The notes beneath the pieces are model-generated. The model saw only the letters and a program-made list of their open reading frames with translations. It ran no database searches and was not told the DNA's origin. Shown here piece by piece: positions 19,332 through 28,059 of a DNA stretch of 64,000 nucleotides (position 1 is its first letter; every line of letters begins with the position of its first letter). The stretch comes from Brevundimonas subvibrioides. Its GTDB lineage: Bacteria > Pseudomonadota > Alphaproteobacteria > Caulobacterales > Caulobacteraceae. The stretch covers positions 434,001 to 498,000 of the forward strand of contig NZ_CP114542.1 in NCBI RefSeq assembly GCF_027271155.1, read 5' to 3'. A program made the translations under genes and the position numbers.

Positions 19332-22109
19332 TCAGAAGCTGAAGCGGACGCCTGCGTCGAAGCGGCGGCCGAACCGCTCCCACTCGATCGTGTACTGGCT
19401 TTCGCGCGAATAGCGGCGGCCCGGGGTGTTGGTCAGGTTGGAGGCGTCGAAATAGACCTCCAGATTGTCGTTGACCGCATAGCGGACCGAGGCGTCCATC
19501 TCGTCGTCGGTGGCCCAGAAAGTGTTCCCGCCGTCGACGGGGTCGCCGATGGCATCAAGCCACTCTGTGCGCTCGCGATAGTTCACCCGCGCCGACAGGC
19601 CGTACTTCTCATAGTATAGACCGATGTTGTAGATCAGGTCCGACGTGTTGGGCAGCGACACCTTGCTGCCGTCAGGTTTTTCGGCTTCGGACTCGTTCAG
19701 CGTGACGTTGGTGTTGATCCCGAACCCGCCCATCCAGTCGGGCAGGCCCAGCTGTTCGGTATAGGGTTCCAACTGGAGCTGCAGCGCGCCCTCGATGCCG
19801 TAAATATAGCCTTCGCCGCCGTTGATCAGCGTGGTGATGTTGTAGTCGGAGCGGACCTGGCCGCCGAAGTCCAGGGTGTCGGTCCCGACCTGGCGCGTGA
19901 AGGAGAACAGGACGTCGTCGACCTTCTTGTAGAAGGCACCCAGCGATACGAAGCCCTGAGGCTGGATGTACCATTCGTAGTAGGCGTCCACGCCGTAGGC
20001 ACGCTCCGGCGTGGCGTCGGGGTTGCCGCCCGAGATGGTCCTGTTCTGGTCGTTGATCGTCAGGTTGGGCCGCAGCTGGTCGTAGTCGGGGCGCGCCGCT
20101 CCCGTCGTGAACGACAGGCGCAGCTTCTGGTCTTCGGTCAGGTCGTAGTTGATGTGCAGGCTGGGATAGACCAGCGTCTGCTCCGTCTGCGTCTCGACCG
20201 GCGTGAGGACGGCCGCCCCACCTGTTGGGGGTGTGATCGAGGCGTTGGCACGCCCGGTATTGGTGATCCGCTCCACGCGGGCACCAGCCAGGATCGAGCC
20301 CCAGTCATAGCCCAGGCGGACCATGCCATAGGCGGCCGCGACCTCTTCCTCGACGTTGTAGAAGTTGGTGCGGACGGGTTCGTAAGTGGCACCGGCAGCC
20401 ACCACCCGGTTGATCTGGTCGCGCATCGCCTGGATGTCGAAATAGCGGAAGGTGTAGCCCAGCGGGATCTTGCCCTTGAAGGGGAGGTCCAGCGAGACCG
20501 GGACGTAGGTGCGCGAGACGTTGGCCGCCGTGAGGATGGCATTCTCACCCGTGTTCGAGGTGCGCAGCAACAGCTGGCTCTCGTTGGATTCCTTGGTGCG
20601 CTGATCGTACTGGCCGCCGAAGGTGAAGGTGGCCTCGGCCCCCATCAGGCTGAACTCGCGGCGGGCGTCGAAGCGGGCGGTATAGGCCTCGGTCTCGTCG
20701 ATGGCCTTCAACGAGGTCAGCTGCGTCAGGTCGTGCACGAAGTCGTCGATGTTGGTGACGCGGTCGCCCCTGGAATAGAGCGTCGCCGCCCCTGTGCCGG
20801 TCACCAGGGTACGATAAAGCTGGATGTTGTGCAGGTCGACGTCGGTGAAGTTGTAGCCGATCGTGACGCGCTGGGCGCGGGCCGACGGGCTCTCATAGCG
20901 CGCCTCGCCGACCACCGACCGGTCATCAACAGAACGGGTGAAGTTGGCGCGCCAGTCCAGGTTCCAGCCGCCCAGTTCGTGTTCGCCGCCCAGGGTGGTG
21001 GTGAAGATCGACTGTTCATAGGCCCGCAGGGTGGCGCGCTGGTTCAGGTCGATGCCATAGACCGTGCCGACCAGCGAGGTATTGCCGATGCAGGTGTCGG
21101 CATAGCCGGTGTTGCTGACGCTGCCGGTCGGCGTCACCGTGCAGGGCGCGGCGGCCGAGCGCGGCGGCACTGAGGCATCCGACTGGCGGTCGTCGGTGTC
21201 GAACAGGAAGTTGTCGCGGGCCTCGTCATCCTGGAAGGTCGTAAAGATGGACTCCAGGAAGAGGCGGTTGGTGTCGTTCGGAGCCCAGTCGATCCGGCCG
21301 GTGCGCGAATAGTTGGTGCGCGTCAGGCGGTACAGCTTGTTCTCGGTCTCGCGGGCCCACAGCCGGTTTCCGGGCGCAGGCGTGTAGCCGGCACCGCCGG
21401 GCTGGACGTCCTGACCGACGGTCTCCCAGTCGATCTCGTAGTTGTCGGTGACCATGTTGCGCTCGTAGTACGAACCCGAGGCCAGGATGCCGATCTCGCC
21501 GATGCCGGTGTCGTACCGGTTCGACACGACCAGCTGACCTTCGTATTCGTTGCGATCGCCCAGCTGAACGATGCCCGCGCCCGCCTTGCCCGCCACGCGG
21601 AAGCCGGAATAGTCGAAGGCCGAGCGGGTGATGATGTTGATGTTGCCGGCGATGGTCTCGCCGTTCAGGTCCGGCGTCACCGCCTTGTTGACGACGATCT
21701 GCGAGGCGATGGCCGAGGGCAGGCTGTCATAGCGGGTGTCGCGGCCCTCGGGGCTGACGATGCCGATCCCGTTGATCGACAGGGTGGTCCAGTTCTTGGG
21801 CGCGCCGCGCAGCGAGATGTAGCGGGGCTGGCCCTGGTCGCTCTCGACCGCCGCGCCCGGCACCCGGGCGATGGCCTGGGCCACGTTCTGGTCGGGCAGA
21901 CGACCGACGGCGTCCGACGCCACCACACTGACCAGGCTGTCGGAGTTGCGCTGGACACTCAGCGCGGCGGCTTCGGATTCCGCGATCGGGCGGCGACCGA
22001 CGACGACGATCTCGTCGACCTGGTCCGACGGCGCATCCTGTGCGGCGGCCACGCCGGCGAACATGAACGGTGAAACGGCTGCTCCCAGCAGCAGGAAGGA
22101 TTTGCGCAT
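19332..22109 (-). CDS. TonB-dependent outer-membrane receptor
   Basis: 925 aa from the ATG at 22109 (MRKSFLLLGAAVSPFMFAG, signal peptide ending near AAAQ); an in-frame ATG 43 codons upstream would bury the signal peptide. A TonB-box-like DEIVVVGRR follows, then the plug (SVVASDAVGRLPDQNVAQAI, VNKAVTPDLNGETIAGNINI) and a 22-strand barrel ending in GVRFSF with the terminal Phe needed for BAM insertion. The plug signature belongs to the group often predicted to transport oligosaccharides or other organic ligands rather than siderophores. It is divergent from a beta-propeller phytase, so phytate or its products is a likely ligand (inference). An intrinsic terminator follows. Confidence 0.93.
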   Translation of the reverse strand: MRKSFLLLGAAVSPFMFAGVAAAQDAPSDQVDEIVVVGRRPIAESEAAALSVQRNSDSLVSVVASDAVGRLPDQNVAQAIARVPGAAVESDQGQPRYISLRGAPKNWTTLSINGIGIVSPEGRDTRYDSLPSAIASQIVVNKAVTPDLNGETIAGNINIITRSAFDYSGFRVAGKAGAGIVQLGDRNEYEGQLVVSNRYDTGIGEIGILASGSYYERNMVTDNYEIDWETVGQDVQPGGAGYTPAPGNRLWARETENKLYRLTRTNYSRTGRIDWAPNDTNRLFLESIFTTFQDDEARDNFLFDTDDRQSDASVPPRSAAAPCTVTPTGSVSNTGYADTCIGNTSLVGTVYGIDLNQRATLRAYEQSIFTTTLGGEHELGGWNLDWRANFTRSVDDRSVVGEARYESPSARAQRVTIGYNFTDVDLHNIQLYRTLVTGTGAATLYSRGDRVTNIDDFVHDLTQLTSLKAIDETEAYTARFDARREFSLMGAEATFTFGGQYDQRTKESNESQLLLRTSNTGENAILTAANVSRTYVPVSLDLPFKGKIPLGYTFRYFDIQAMRDQINRVVAAGATYEPVRTNFYNVEEEVAAAYGMVRLGYDWGSILAGARVERITNTGRANASITPPTGGAAVLTPVETQTEQTLVYPSLHINYDLTEDQKLRLSFTTGAARPDYDQLRPNLTINDQNRTISGGNPDATPERAYGVDAYYEWYIQPQGFVSLGAFYKKVDDVLFSFTRQVGTDTLDFGGQVRSDYNITTLINGGEGYIYGIEGALQLQLEPYTEQLGLPDWMGGFGINTNVTLNESEAEKPDGSKVSLPNTSDLIYNIGLYYEKYGLSARVNYRERTEWLDAIGDPVDGGNTFWATDDEMDASVRYAVNDNLEVYFDASNLTNTPGRRYSRESQYTIEWERFGRRFDAGVRFSF

Positions 22110-22244
22110 GATGATATCCCCATGGCGTCCGCATTCCCGGTCCGCCTTGCAAAAGCCGTTAAACGCCGACGGCAAAGCCGGCTTGACGGTTTTGCGACGG
22201 GGAAACCGCAGGTTTGCATGGGTTTTCCGAAGATCCATCCTGAC

Positions 22245-22262
22245 CCGGATAAATCCGGATAA
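22245..22262. promoter_or_regulatory. Direct repeat CCGGATAA in the receptor-phytase intergenic region
   Basis: CCGGATAA occurs at 22245-22252 and 22255-22262, ten base pairs apart (one helical turn), midway between the divergent receptor and phytase genes. The spacing suits two protein monomers binding the same face. The same region holds two GGCTTGACG copies (around 22180 and 22278) that could be -35 elements. I cannot match this to the known PhoB box, so the regulator is unidentified. Confidence 0.3.
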
Positions 22263-22338
22263 CGCGGGTTGGCGATCGGCTTGACGCGCCCCGGCAAGGC
22301 ATGGTCTCGACGTGCGCCGTCCTGTCCGGAGCCTCCCG

Positions 22339-23439
22339 ATGTCCCGTTCGCTGTTCCGCCTGACCTGCCTTCTGGTGCCCCTGGCGCTGTCGGGCTGCGC
22401 GACGCACGAGGTCGATTATCGCGGCGAGGGTGACGGTGTCGTCGGCGCGGGTGCCACAGTCCATGCCGTCGTCGAGACGCCGTCCGTCGGCGAACCCGGT
22501 CAGGATGCCGCCGATGATCCGGTCATCTGGGCCGGCCCCCGCCCGGTCACAATCATGGGAACCCCGACGCCGGGTATCGTCGTCGGAACGGACAAGAAGG
22601 CGGGCCTCTATGCCTACGGTCTCGACGGCGCGATCCTGCAGTTTCTGCCCGAGGGCCTGCTGAACAACGTCGACGCGGTCGAGGGGCTGAGCATCGACGG
22701 TCGCCCGCAGCTGTTGCTGGGGGCCAGCGACCGGACACCGGGCAGGACCGGCGTATCGCTGTATCTGTTCGACCCGGCCGGAACGGGCCAGAACGGCATC
22801 CGCCCCTGGGGGGCCATCGCCACCGATGTGGTCGAACCCTACGGCTTCTGTTTCGCGCGCATCGGCACCGAGGTCCACGCCATCCTGGTCGGCCACGAGG
22901 GCGAGGTGCGCCAGTTCGTGGTGACCGCCGACGCCCGGGGACGCCCGGTCTCGCGCGAGGTGCGCCGGTTCGAAATCGGCTCGATCTCCGAAGGCTGCGC
23001 GGCCGACCCCGCCACCGACTCCCTGTATCTGGCCGAGGAAAATGTCGGCGTGTGGCGTTACGGCCTCGGTGCGACCTCGGGCGATGCCCGCACCCTTATC
23101 CAGCCGATCGCGCCCGGCATTCTGGTCGCCGACGCCGAGGGCCTGACCACGATCACCGATGGCGACGCACGCTATCTGATCGGGTCCAGTCAGGGGGATT
23201 CGACCTTCCCCGTCTGGCGCATCGACGGCGCCGCCCCGGCCTGGGTCGGGCGGTTCGTGGTCCGGGACGGCACGATCGACGGCGTCACCGGCACGGACGG
23301 TCTGGCGGCCTGGAGTGGAGCCATCGGTCCCTTCCCCCATGGCCTCGTCGTGGTCCAGGACGACGTCAATGACGTCGGCAACCAGAACTTCAAATATATC
23401 GACTGGCGCGACATCAAGGCGGCGCTCGCCATCGATTGA
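22339..23439 (+). CDS. Beta-propeller phytase-like lipoprotein
   Basis: 366 aa from the ATG at 22339. The N-terminus MSRSLFRLTCLLVPLALSGC is a lipoprotein signal with lipobox LSGC. The body has BPP features: DDPVIWAG, a GTDKKAGLYAYGLDG blade, the LNNVDAVEGL calcium-site strand, an EGCAADPATDSLYLAEENVG segment and ADAEGLTTI, and a GSSQGDSTFPVWRI blade near the end. BPPs are Ca-dependent enzymes that release phosphate from phytate. Membrane anchoring places it in the periplasm or on the outer membrane. It is divergent from a TonB receptor and followed by a small acidic protein. The assignment is strong, substrate range inferred. Confidence 0.9.
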   Translation: MSRSLFRLTCLLVPLALSGCATHEVDYRGEGDGVVGAGATVHAVVETPSVGEPGQDAADDPVIWAGPRPVTIMGTPTPGIVVGTDKKAGLYAYGLDGAILQFLPEGLLNNVDAVEGLSIDGRPQLLLGASDRTPGRTGVSLYLFDPAGTGQNGIRPWGAIATDVVEPYGFCFARIGTEVHAILVGHEGEVRQFVVTADARGRPVSREVRRFEIGSISEGCAADPATDSLYLAEENVGVWRYGLGATSGDARTLIQPIAPGILVADAEGLTTITDGDARYLIGSSQGDSTFPVWRIDGAAPAWVGRFVVRDGTIDGVTGTDGLAAWSGAIGPFPHGLVVVQDDVNDVGNQNFKYIDWRDIKAALAID

Positions 23440-23469
23440 TCCGGCGCGCCCGGCCGCTAGTCTGCCCGG

Positions 23470-23883
23470 ATGCAGGATCAGAACGGCCCCGGCGATTCGG
23501 ACGATGACGGCGGCGGTTTCGACGCCGACGACTGGTCGCGCCTGGTGCCCTTCACCGGCCGCGTCGCCACGCTGGACGATGTCCAGACCCGGCGCGCGGT
23601 CTTCGCGCTGGGCGACAGCCAGGACCCTTCGGTCCTCGACATGGACCTGCCCCAGCCGGTGATCTGGTGGGACGAAGACGGCGAACAGGGCGCGGTCGCG
23701 GTCCAGGCCGAGGTCCACGCCGGGGCCTTCGGCGAACCGATGGAAGTCCTCGGCCTGATCCTGCCCGACGGCGACGCCGTGGTCGCCCTGCTGGACGACG
23801 TCGACCTCGTCGATGACACCGACCCGCACTGGCGCCGACTGGTGGACGAGGCGATCGATCCGGACGCGGCAGGAGAGGACTGA
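23470..23883 (+). CDS. Acidic hypothetical protein
   Basis: 137 aa, strongly acidic (DSDDDGGGFDADDW at the start, DDVDLVDDTDPHWRRL near the end) with no signal peptide or membrane segment. The central region VIWWDEDGEQGAVAVQAEVH and EVLGLILPDGDAVVALLDDVDL looks like a small beta-rich domain. No family recognised. It follows the phytase by 30 bp on the same strand and could share its transcript; function unknown. Codon use is like its neighbours. Confidence 0.65.
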   Translation: MQDQNGPGDSDDDGGGFDADDWSRLVPFTGRVATLDDVQTRRAVFALGDSQDPSVLDMDLPQPVIWWDEDGEQGAVAVQAEVHAGAFGEPMEVLGLILPDGDAVVALLDDVDLVDDTDPHWRRLVDEAIDPDAAGED

Positions 23884-23900
23884 ACGTTCCCTTGTGCGCC

Positions 23901-24050
23901 CTTGTCATCCCGGAAATCGCGCCAGCGATGATCCGGGACGACACAATGCCTTTTCGACGCTCCCGGAAGACGCGGAGCGGCTATCCGGGATGTTCAATCT
24001 CTGCGATCCAGCGTCCCGGCGCTCCGCTTCGCTTCGGCCGGGATGACAAG
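23901..24050. repeat. Multi-hairpin intergenic repeat with 13-bp terminal inverted repeats
   Basis: CTTGTCATCCCGG (23901-23913) and its exact complement CCGGGATGACAAG (24038-24050) bound 150 bp. Inside, two further TCCCGG/CCGGGA pairs, e.g. around CCGGAAATCGC...GCGATGATCCGG and TCCCGGAAG...TATCCGGGA, form side hairpins, so the unit folds into a multi-arm structure. There is no ORF. It looks like a dispersed intergenic palindrome family of the type found in alphaproteobacteria, which would be confirmed by more copies elsewhere in the genome. Confidence 0.6.
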
Positions 24051-24067
24051 AACCAGGCCCAGAAATG

Positions 24068-24091
24068 AAAAAACCCGGTCTCGCGACCGGG
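24068..24091 (-). terminator. Intrinsic terminator of tRNA-Gly
   Basis: Stem of GACCGGG/CCCGGTC around a four-base loop, followed on the minus strand by a run of six T. It lies about 15 bases beyond the tRNA 3' end, as expected for a monocistronic tRNA gene. Confidence 0.8.
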
Positions 24092-24105
24092 CCTCTTCAA
24101 TCGAC

Positions 24106-24180
24106 TGGAGCGGGCGAAGAGATTCGAACTCTCGACCCCAACCTTGGCAAGGTTGTGCTCTACCACTGAGCTACGCCCGC
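24106..24180 (-). tRNA. tRNA-Gly (anticodon GCC)
   Basis: 75-nt cloverleaf on the minus strand, GCGGGCG acceptor pairing with CGCCCGC and CCA encoded at the 3' end. D-arm AGCTCAGTGGTAGAGC, anticodon stem CAACC with loop TTGCCAA and anticodon GCC, T-arm GAGAGTTCGAATCTC. Isotype glycine is clear from the anticodon. An intrinsic terminator follows. Confidence 0.97.
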
Positions 24181-24310
24181 ACTTCAGCCGGAGGCGGGCC
24201 TATAGCGGAGAGGCCGGACCTCTCGCAAGACCCAACCCGCACAATTCCTCGCGCTCAAGCAGCGAGCGACCGTGTCGCGAGCGTAGCGCGGCGCGAAGCG
24301 CATCCGCGCG

Positions 24311-25093
24311 TCAGCGCGGCGCCATGCGAATTGCTCCATCAAGCCTTACGCATTCGCCGTTGATGTAGACGTTGCGGGCCAGCTCCAGCACCAGCGACGC
24401 ATAGTCCGACGGCTTGCCGAGGCGGCTGGGGAAGGGGATCTGGGCGGCCAGGGCGTCCTGGATCTTCTGGTCCATGCCGGCCATCATCGGCGTCCACATG
24501 ATGCCGGGCAGGATGGTGTTCACCCGGATGCCTTCCTGCGCCAGGTCGCGGGCGATCGGCAGGGTCATGGCATAGACGCCGCCCTTGGACGCCGAATAGG
24601 CCGCCTGGCCGACCTGTCCGTCCTGGGCCGCGACCGAGGCGGTGTTGACGATCAGGCCGCGCTCGCCGTCCTCCATCTTGTCCAGGGTGACCATGCCCAG
24701 GGCCGACTGGCTCAGCACCCGGAAGGTGCCGAACAGATTGACCCGCACGGTGCGCTCGAAGCTGGCCATGTCGTGGGCGCGGACTTCGCCCGTGTCCTTC
24801 TTGCGCGACACCGTCTTCTGGCCGGTGGCGATGCCGGCGCAGTTGACCAGCAGCCGCTCCTGACCGTTCGCGGCCCGAGCCTTGTCGAAGGCGGCCGCCA
24901 CAGAGGCGTCGTCGGTCACGTCTACCGCGCAGAAGACGCCACCGATCTCGGCGGCGATGGCTTCGCCCCGCTCGGCATTCAGGTCGAACAGGGCGACCCT
25001 GGCCCCCGTCGCCGCGATGGCCCGCGCCGTGCCCTCGCCCAGGCCGCTGGCCCCACCGGTGACCACCGCGGCGATGCTGCTGTCGAGTTTCAT
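24311..25093 (-). CDS. Short-chain dehydrogenase/reductase, 3-hydroxyacyl-CoA dehydrogenase-like
   Basis: 260 aa from the ATG at 25093. Rossmann motif TGGASGLG near residue 12, the NCAGIA motif around 95, catalytic YSASKGG (Tyr and Lys) around 170, and a TASVAAQDGQVGQAAYS context like that of the HSD17B10/3-hydroxyacyl-CoA dehydrogenase type II group. It is an NAD(H)-dependent cytoplasmic oxidoreductase; the substrate is inferred from the group only and could be another beta-hydroxyacyl compound. It lies convergent with the upstream-strand YkvA gene's opposite strand and 55 bp away from it. Confidence 0.9.
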   Translation of the reverse strand: MKLDSSIAAVVTGGASGLGEGTARAIAATGARVALFDLNAERGEAIAAEIGGVFCAVDVTDDASVAAAFDKARAANGQERLLVNCAGIATGQKTVSRKKDTGEVRAHDMASFERTVRVNLFGTFRVLSQSALGMVTLDKMEDGERGLIVNTASVAAQDGQVGQAAYSASKGGVYAMTLPIARDLAQEGIRVNTILPGIMWTPMMAGMDQKIQDALAAQIPFPSRLGKPSDYASLVLELARNVYINGECVRLDGAIRMAPR

Positions 25094-25148
25094 GGCGTTC
25101 GTCCCTATATTCCGTTGAACTCTGGAAAATCGGGGGGATTTAGCCGCC

Positions 25149-25556
25149 ATGACCACAAACGCCAAACCGGCATCGGGCCCGATCTCGCCCGAAGACGCCA
25201 TCGATCCCTCCAGGGCCCTGCTGCCGGCCGTGCAGCGCGTCAACGAGGTGCGGGTCAGGGCGGGTTTCTGGCCCAAGGTCGGGCGCGTCGCCGCCCGCAT
25301 CCCCTTCGCCAACCAGATGATCAGCGTCTATTACGCCGCCCGCGACCCGGAGACGCCGCTGGCCGCCAAGGGCGTGATGATGGGGGCGCTGGCCTATTTC
25401 GTCCTGCCGCTGGACGCCATTCCCGACATTCTGGCGGGGATCGGCTTCACCGACGATGCCGCCGTCATCACCGCCGTGATCGCCACCCTGGGGGCCAATA
25501 TCCGCAAACGCCACCGCGAGGCCGCCGAGCGGGCCCTGGAGCGGCTGCGGCGTTGA
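25149..25556 (+). CDS. YkvA family (DUF1232) membrane protein
   Basis: 135 aa. DUF1232 core: PFANQMISVYYAARDPETPL, AKGVMMGALAYFVLPLDAIP (a hydrophobic helix with the conserved YFVxPxDxIPD motif) and GFTDDAAVITAVIATLGANI. One to two membrane-associated helices near residues 75-95. YkvA proteins are short membrane proteins of unknown function. The stop codon sits in the stem of a hairpin that lies between this gene and the convergent 2OG oxygenase gene. Confidence 0.9.
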   Translation: MTTNAKPASGPISPEDAIDPSRALLPAVQRVNEVRVRAGFWPKVGRVAARIPFANQMISVYYAARDPETPLAAKGVMMGALAYFVLPLDAIPDILAGIGFTDDAAVITAVIATLGANIRKRHREAAERALERLRR

Positions 25557-25580
25557 TCCTCCCCCGCCGGGGCAGGATCA
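25554..25580. terminator. Bidirectional stem-loop between convergent genes
   Basis: TGATCCTCCCCC (25554-25565), loop GCC, and the near-complement GGGGCAGGATCA (25569-25580) form a 12-bp stem with one mismatch. It overlaps the YkvA stop codon and reaches to the end of the oxygenase gene on the other strand. No T-tract is present, so termination is a guess from position. Confidence 0.4.
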
Positions 25581-26339
25581 GTAACGCCGGTCACCCTCCC
25601 GCGACTGCGGCCCCAGCGCGGTGTTGGACCTCAGCCACCCGACGATCGACAACCGGTCCCTGGCGGCGAAAGACGCCACCTGCGTCACCGCATGGCGGGT
25701 GGGCACGACGAACAGGTTCAGCGCATTGAACGCCGGCACCCAGCCATGCTCGATATGGCCGTCCTCGCCATAGAAGACCAGGTTCCCGCCCCAGTCGGCC
25801 CGCCAGTCGCGGCTGAAGTTCAGCACATAGCCGTACAGCCGGTTCTTGCCCGGCGAGACGTCGTTGTGACTGGTCAGGACATGGCCGGGCCGATAGCGCG
25901 AGGCCTGGGCGTCGGCCAGATCGATCCGGTCGTCTCCGGTGACGGTGCGGACGAAGGCGATGAAGGTCTCGCTGTTCAGCCAGTCCAGAACCGCATCGGC
26001 CGCGTCGCCCCGGGTCACCTCCAGCTCGCGCTCGGCGGTCAGGCGACGGGTGTCGAAGATGTATTGCGTCAGGGGGCTGGAGCCGTCCACGGCCGCCTCG
26101 TCCAGCCAGGCCTGCTTGGCGGGGTCCTCTGCGACGCGCCCGTCCAGCGGCAGTTCGAGATAGGTGCCGCCCGCCGCCACCGTCGTCTTCCAGCGTCGTT
26201 CGGCCGCCAGCACCGCCTCGATCGCATCGGCGGCCTCTGTCACCAGGATGCCGGGGATATGCAGCCTCTGCCCGCCCGCCTGAAAGGCCCGGGCCAGTGC
26301 GGTGGCGTCCAGTCCGGGCGACAGGCGCAGCGACGTCAT
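25578..26339 (-). CDS. 2OG-Fe(II) oxygenase family protein (second of a pair)
   Basis: 253 aa starting at MTSLRLSPGL. The double-stranded beta-helix iron site reads SHNDVSPGKNRLYGYVLNFS (His-X-Asp) and later TRHAVTQV (distal His) with an Arg for 2-oxoglutarate about ten residues on. A DDRIDLADAQASRYRPGHVL block precedes. This belongs to the prolyl-4-hydroxylase-like group; the substrate is unknown. ATGA overlap with the stop of the preceding paralog (26336-27061) shows translational coupling in an oxidoreductase-oxygenase-oxygenase operon. It may hydroxylate a protein or small molecule. Confidence 0.85.
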   Translation of the reverse strand: MTSLRLSPGLDATALARAFQAGGQRLHIPGILVTEAADAIEAVLAAERRWKTTVAAGGTYLELPLDGRVAEDPAKQAWLDEAAVDGSSPLTQYIFDTRRLTAERELEVTRGDAADAVLDWLNSETFIAFVRTVTGDDRIDLADAQASRYRPGHVLTSHNDVSPGKNRLYGYVLNFSRDWRADWGGNLVFYGEDGHIEHGWVPAFNALNLFVVPTRHAVTQVASFAARDRLSIVGWLRSNTALGPQSREGDRRY

Positions 26340-27061
26340 CGGTCGTCCCCCGGCGGCGGGGTCGTCCGCCACCAGCCGGTGATCGAATAGCGCGGCAGGC
26401 CCGCGAACGGGGCCACCATCGACACCGCATGGCTCTGCGGCACCCTGAACACGTTCAGCGTCCCCGCACCGGGCAGGAAGGTCTCGCTGACCTCGCCATT
26501 CTCCAGGAACATCAGCAGCCCGCCCCACTCCGCCCGCCAGTCCGGCGACAGGTTCAGCACATAGGCATACAGCCGCCCGGCATCGACATGCTCGTCGGTG
26601 TGCCGGTTCAGGAAATGGCCGGGCAGATACCGCGTCGCCTGGGCGTCGACATAGGCGATCCGGTCGTCTCCGGTCAGCGTCCGCGCGAACTCCAGAAACG
26701 GCCCGGTGTTGAACCAGGCATGCAGGTCATACAGTGCCTGCGGGATCGCCAGACCCAGGCTTCGCGCCTGACCCAGTCTCAGCCGGTCGAACAGGAACTG
26801 GAAGCCCTCCGTAGCCTCTTCGTGCGCCAGGGCGATCAGCCGGGCCTGTTCGTGCAGGGGCTCGGCCTCGAACATCGCGACGGGGACGTCGGCGTTGTAG
26901 GGATTGTGCATGGCCCGCATCCAGACCATCGCCGGATCGGTCACCGCCTCATGGAGGCCCCCGACGCCGGCCTGAAACAGGCCGGGAAGGCGCACGCGCG
27001 AGCGCGCGGCCAGTCGCTCCCGCGCCGCGGCCATATCCAGACGGGGCGACAGCACGGTCAC
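26336..27061 (-). CDS. 2OG-Fe(II) oxygenase family protein (first of a pair)
   Basis: 241 aa, paralogous to the neighbour downstream: both carry GDDRI-x2-x-DAQA-x-RY-x-PGH before the iron site. Here the facial triad is HTDEHVDAGRLYAYVLNLS (His, Asp) and QSHAVSMVAPF (His). N-terminal 70 residues are helical with a Met/His-rich piece (VWMRAMHNPYNADVP). It overlaps the upstream quinone oxidoreductase by 4 bp (27058-27061) and the downstream oxygenase by 4 bp, so all three are translationally coupled. Cytoplasmic by lack of signal peptide; substrate not deducible. Confidence 0.85.
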   Translation of the reverse strand: MTVLSPRLDMAAARERLAARSRVRLPGLFQAGVGGLHEAVTDPAMVWMRAMHNPYNADVPVAMFEAEPLHEQARLIALAHEEATEGFQFLFDRLRLGQARSLGLAIPQALYDLHAWFNTGPFLEFARTLTGDDRIAYVDAQATRYLPGHFLNRHTDEHVDAGRLYAYVLNLSPDWRAEWGGLLMFLENGEVSETFLPGAGTLNVFRVPQSHAVSMVAPFAGLPRYSITGWWRTTPPPGDDR

Positions 27062-28059
27062 GATTCCACGGTCACCACGATCTTGCCCATGGCAGTGCGG
27101 TCCGACAGCGCCTGGATCGCCTCGTGCGCGCGCTCCAGCGGGAAGGTGCGCGACACCCGCGGCTTGATCCTGCCTTCGGACCAGAACCGCATCAGGTCGG
27201 CCATATTGGCCGCGTGCCCGGCCGGATCGCGCGCGACGGCCGCGCCCCAGAACACCCCGATCACCGACACCGATTTCAACAGGGTCAGGTTCAGCGGAAA
27301 CGACGGGATCCCTGCCGGAAAGCCGACGACCAGATAGCGCCCGTTCCAGTCCATCGACCGCAATGCCGGTTCGGCATAGTCGCCGCCGACCGCGTCATAG
27401 ACGACGTCGGGCCCGTCGCGGCCCGAGGCCAGCTTCAGCTCGCCCGACAGTTCCTTCTGCGCGGCCTTGTCCATCGCTCCTGACGGATAGATCAGCCCGT
27501 TGTCGGCCCCCAGGTCGAGGGCGAACTGGACCTTGTCGTTGGTCGAGGCGGCGGCCGTCACCAGGGCCCCCATGGCCTTGCCCAGCTCGACCGCGGCGGC
27601 CCCCACGCCCCCGGCCGCGCCCAGCACCAGCAGACGCTCGCCCGGCTGCAGCTTCGCCCGGTCCTTCAGCGCGTAATAGGAGGTGCCATAGGTCAGGACC
27701 AGGCCCGCCGCCTCCTCGAACGACATGGTGTCCGGCATCCGGATCAGGCTGTCGGCCCGGACAGCGATCCGCTCGACCAGGCCGCCCCAGCCCGGCACGG
27801 CGATGACCCGGTCGCCCTTGAACACGCCCTTGACGCCCTCGCCGACGGCCTCGACCACACCCGCGACCTCGCCGCCGGGCGAGAAGGGACGTTCGGGACG
27901 GAACTGGTATTTGTCCTCGATGATCAGTGTGTCGGGGAAGTTGATGCCGACCGCCTTGACCTCGATCACCACCTCGCCCGCCTTGGGCGTGGGATCGAGA
28001 ACCTCCTCCACGACGAGGGACGAAGGACCACCGACGGTCTTGGACAGGACTGCGCGCAT
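27058..28059 (-). CDS. NADPH:quinone oxidoreductase family (zinc-less MDR) protein
   Basis: 333 aa medium-chain dehydrogenase/reductase of the quinone oxidoreductase branch: VKAVGINFPDTLIIEDKYQF, FSPGGEVAGVVEAVGEGV, the Rossmann segment GAAGGVGAAAVELGKAMGA near residues 140-158 and PLERAHEAIQAL near the end; no zinc cysteines. It probably reduces quinones or enoyl substrates with NADPH. First gene of a coupled operon with two 2OG-Fe(II) oxygenases; the shared start/stop overlap of 4 bp implies a common pathway or simply co-regulation. Confidence 0.9.
   Translation of the reverse strand: MRAVLSKTVGGPSSLVVEEVLDPTPKAGEVVIEVKAVGINFPDTLIIEDKYQFRPERPFSPGGEVAGVVEAVGEGVKGVFKGDRVIAVPGWGGLVERIAVRADSLIRMPDTMSFEEAAGLVLTYGTSYYALKDRAKLQPGERLLVLGAAGGVGAAAVELGKAMGALVTAAASTNDKVQFALDLGADNGLIYPSGAMDKAAQKELSGELKLASGRDGPDVVYDAVGGDYAEPALRSMDWNGRYLVVGFPAGIPSFPLNLTLLKSVSVIGVFWGAAVARDPAGHAANMADLMRFWSEGRIKPRVSRTFPLERAHEAIQALSDRTAMGKIVVTVES

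Noticed and set aside
22110-22338. PhoB box between the TonB receptor and phytase
   Set aside because: No CTGTCAT-type direct repeat was seen; the CCGGATAA repeat is not a recognised Pho box.
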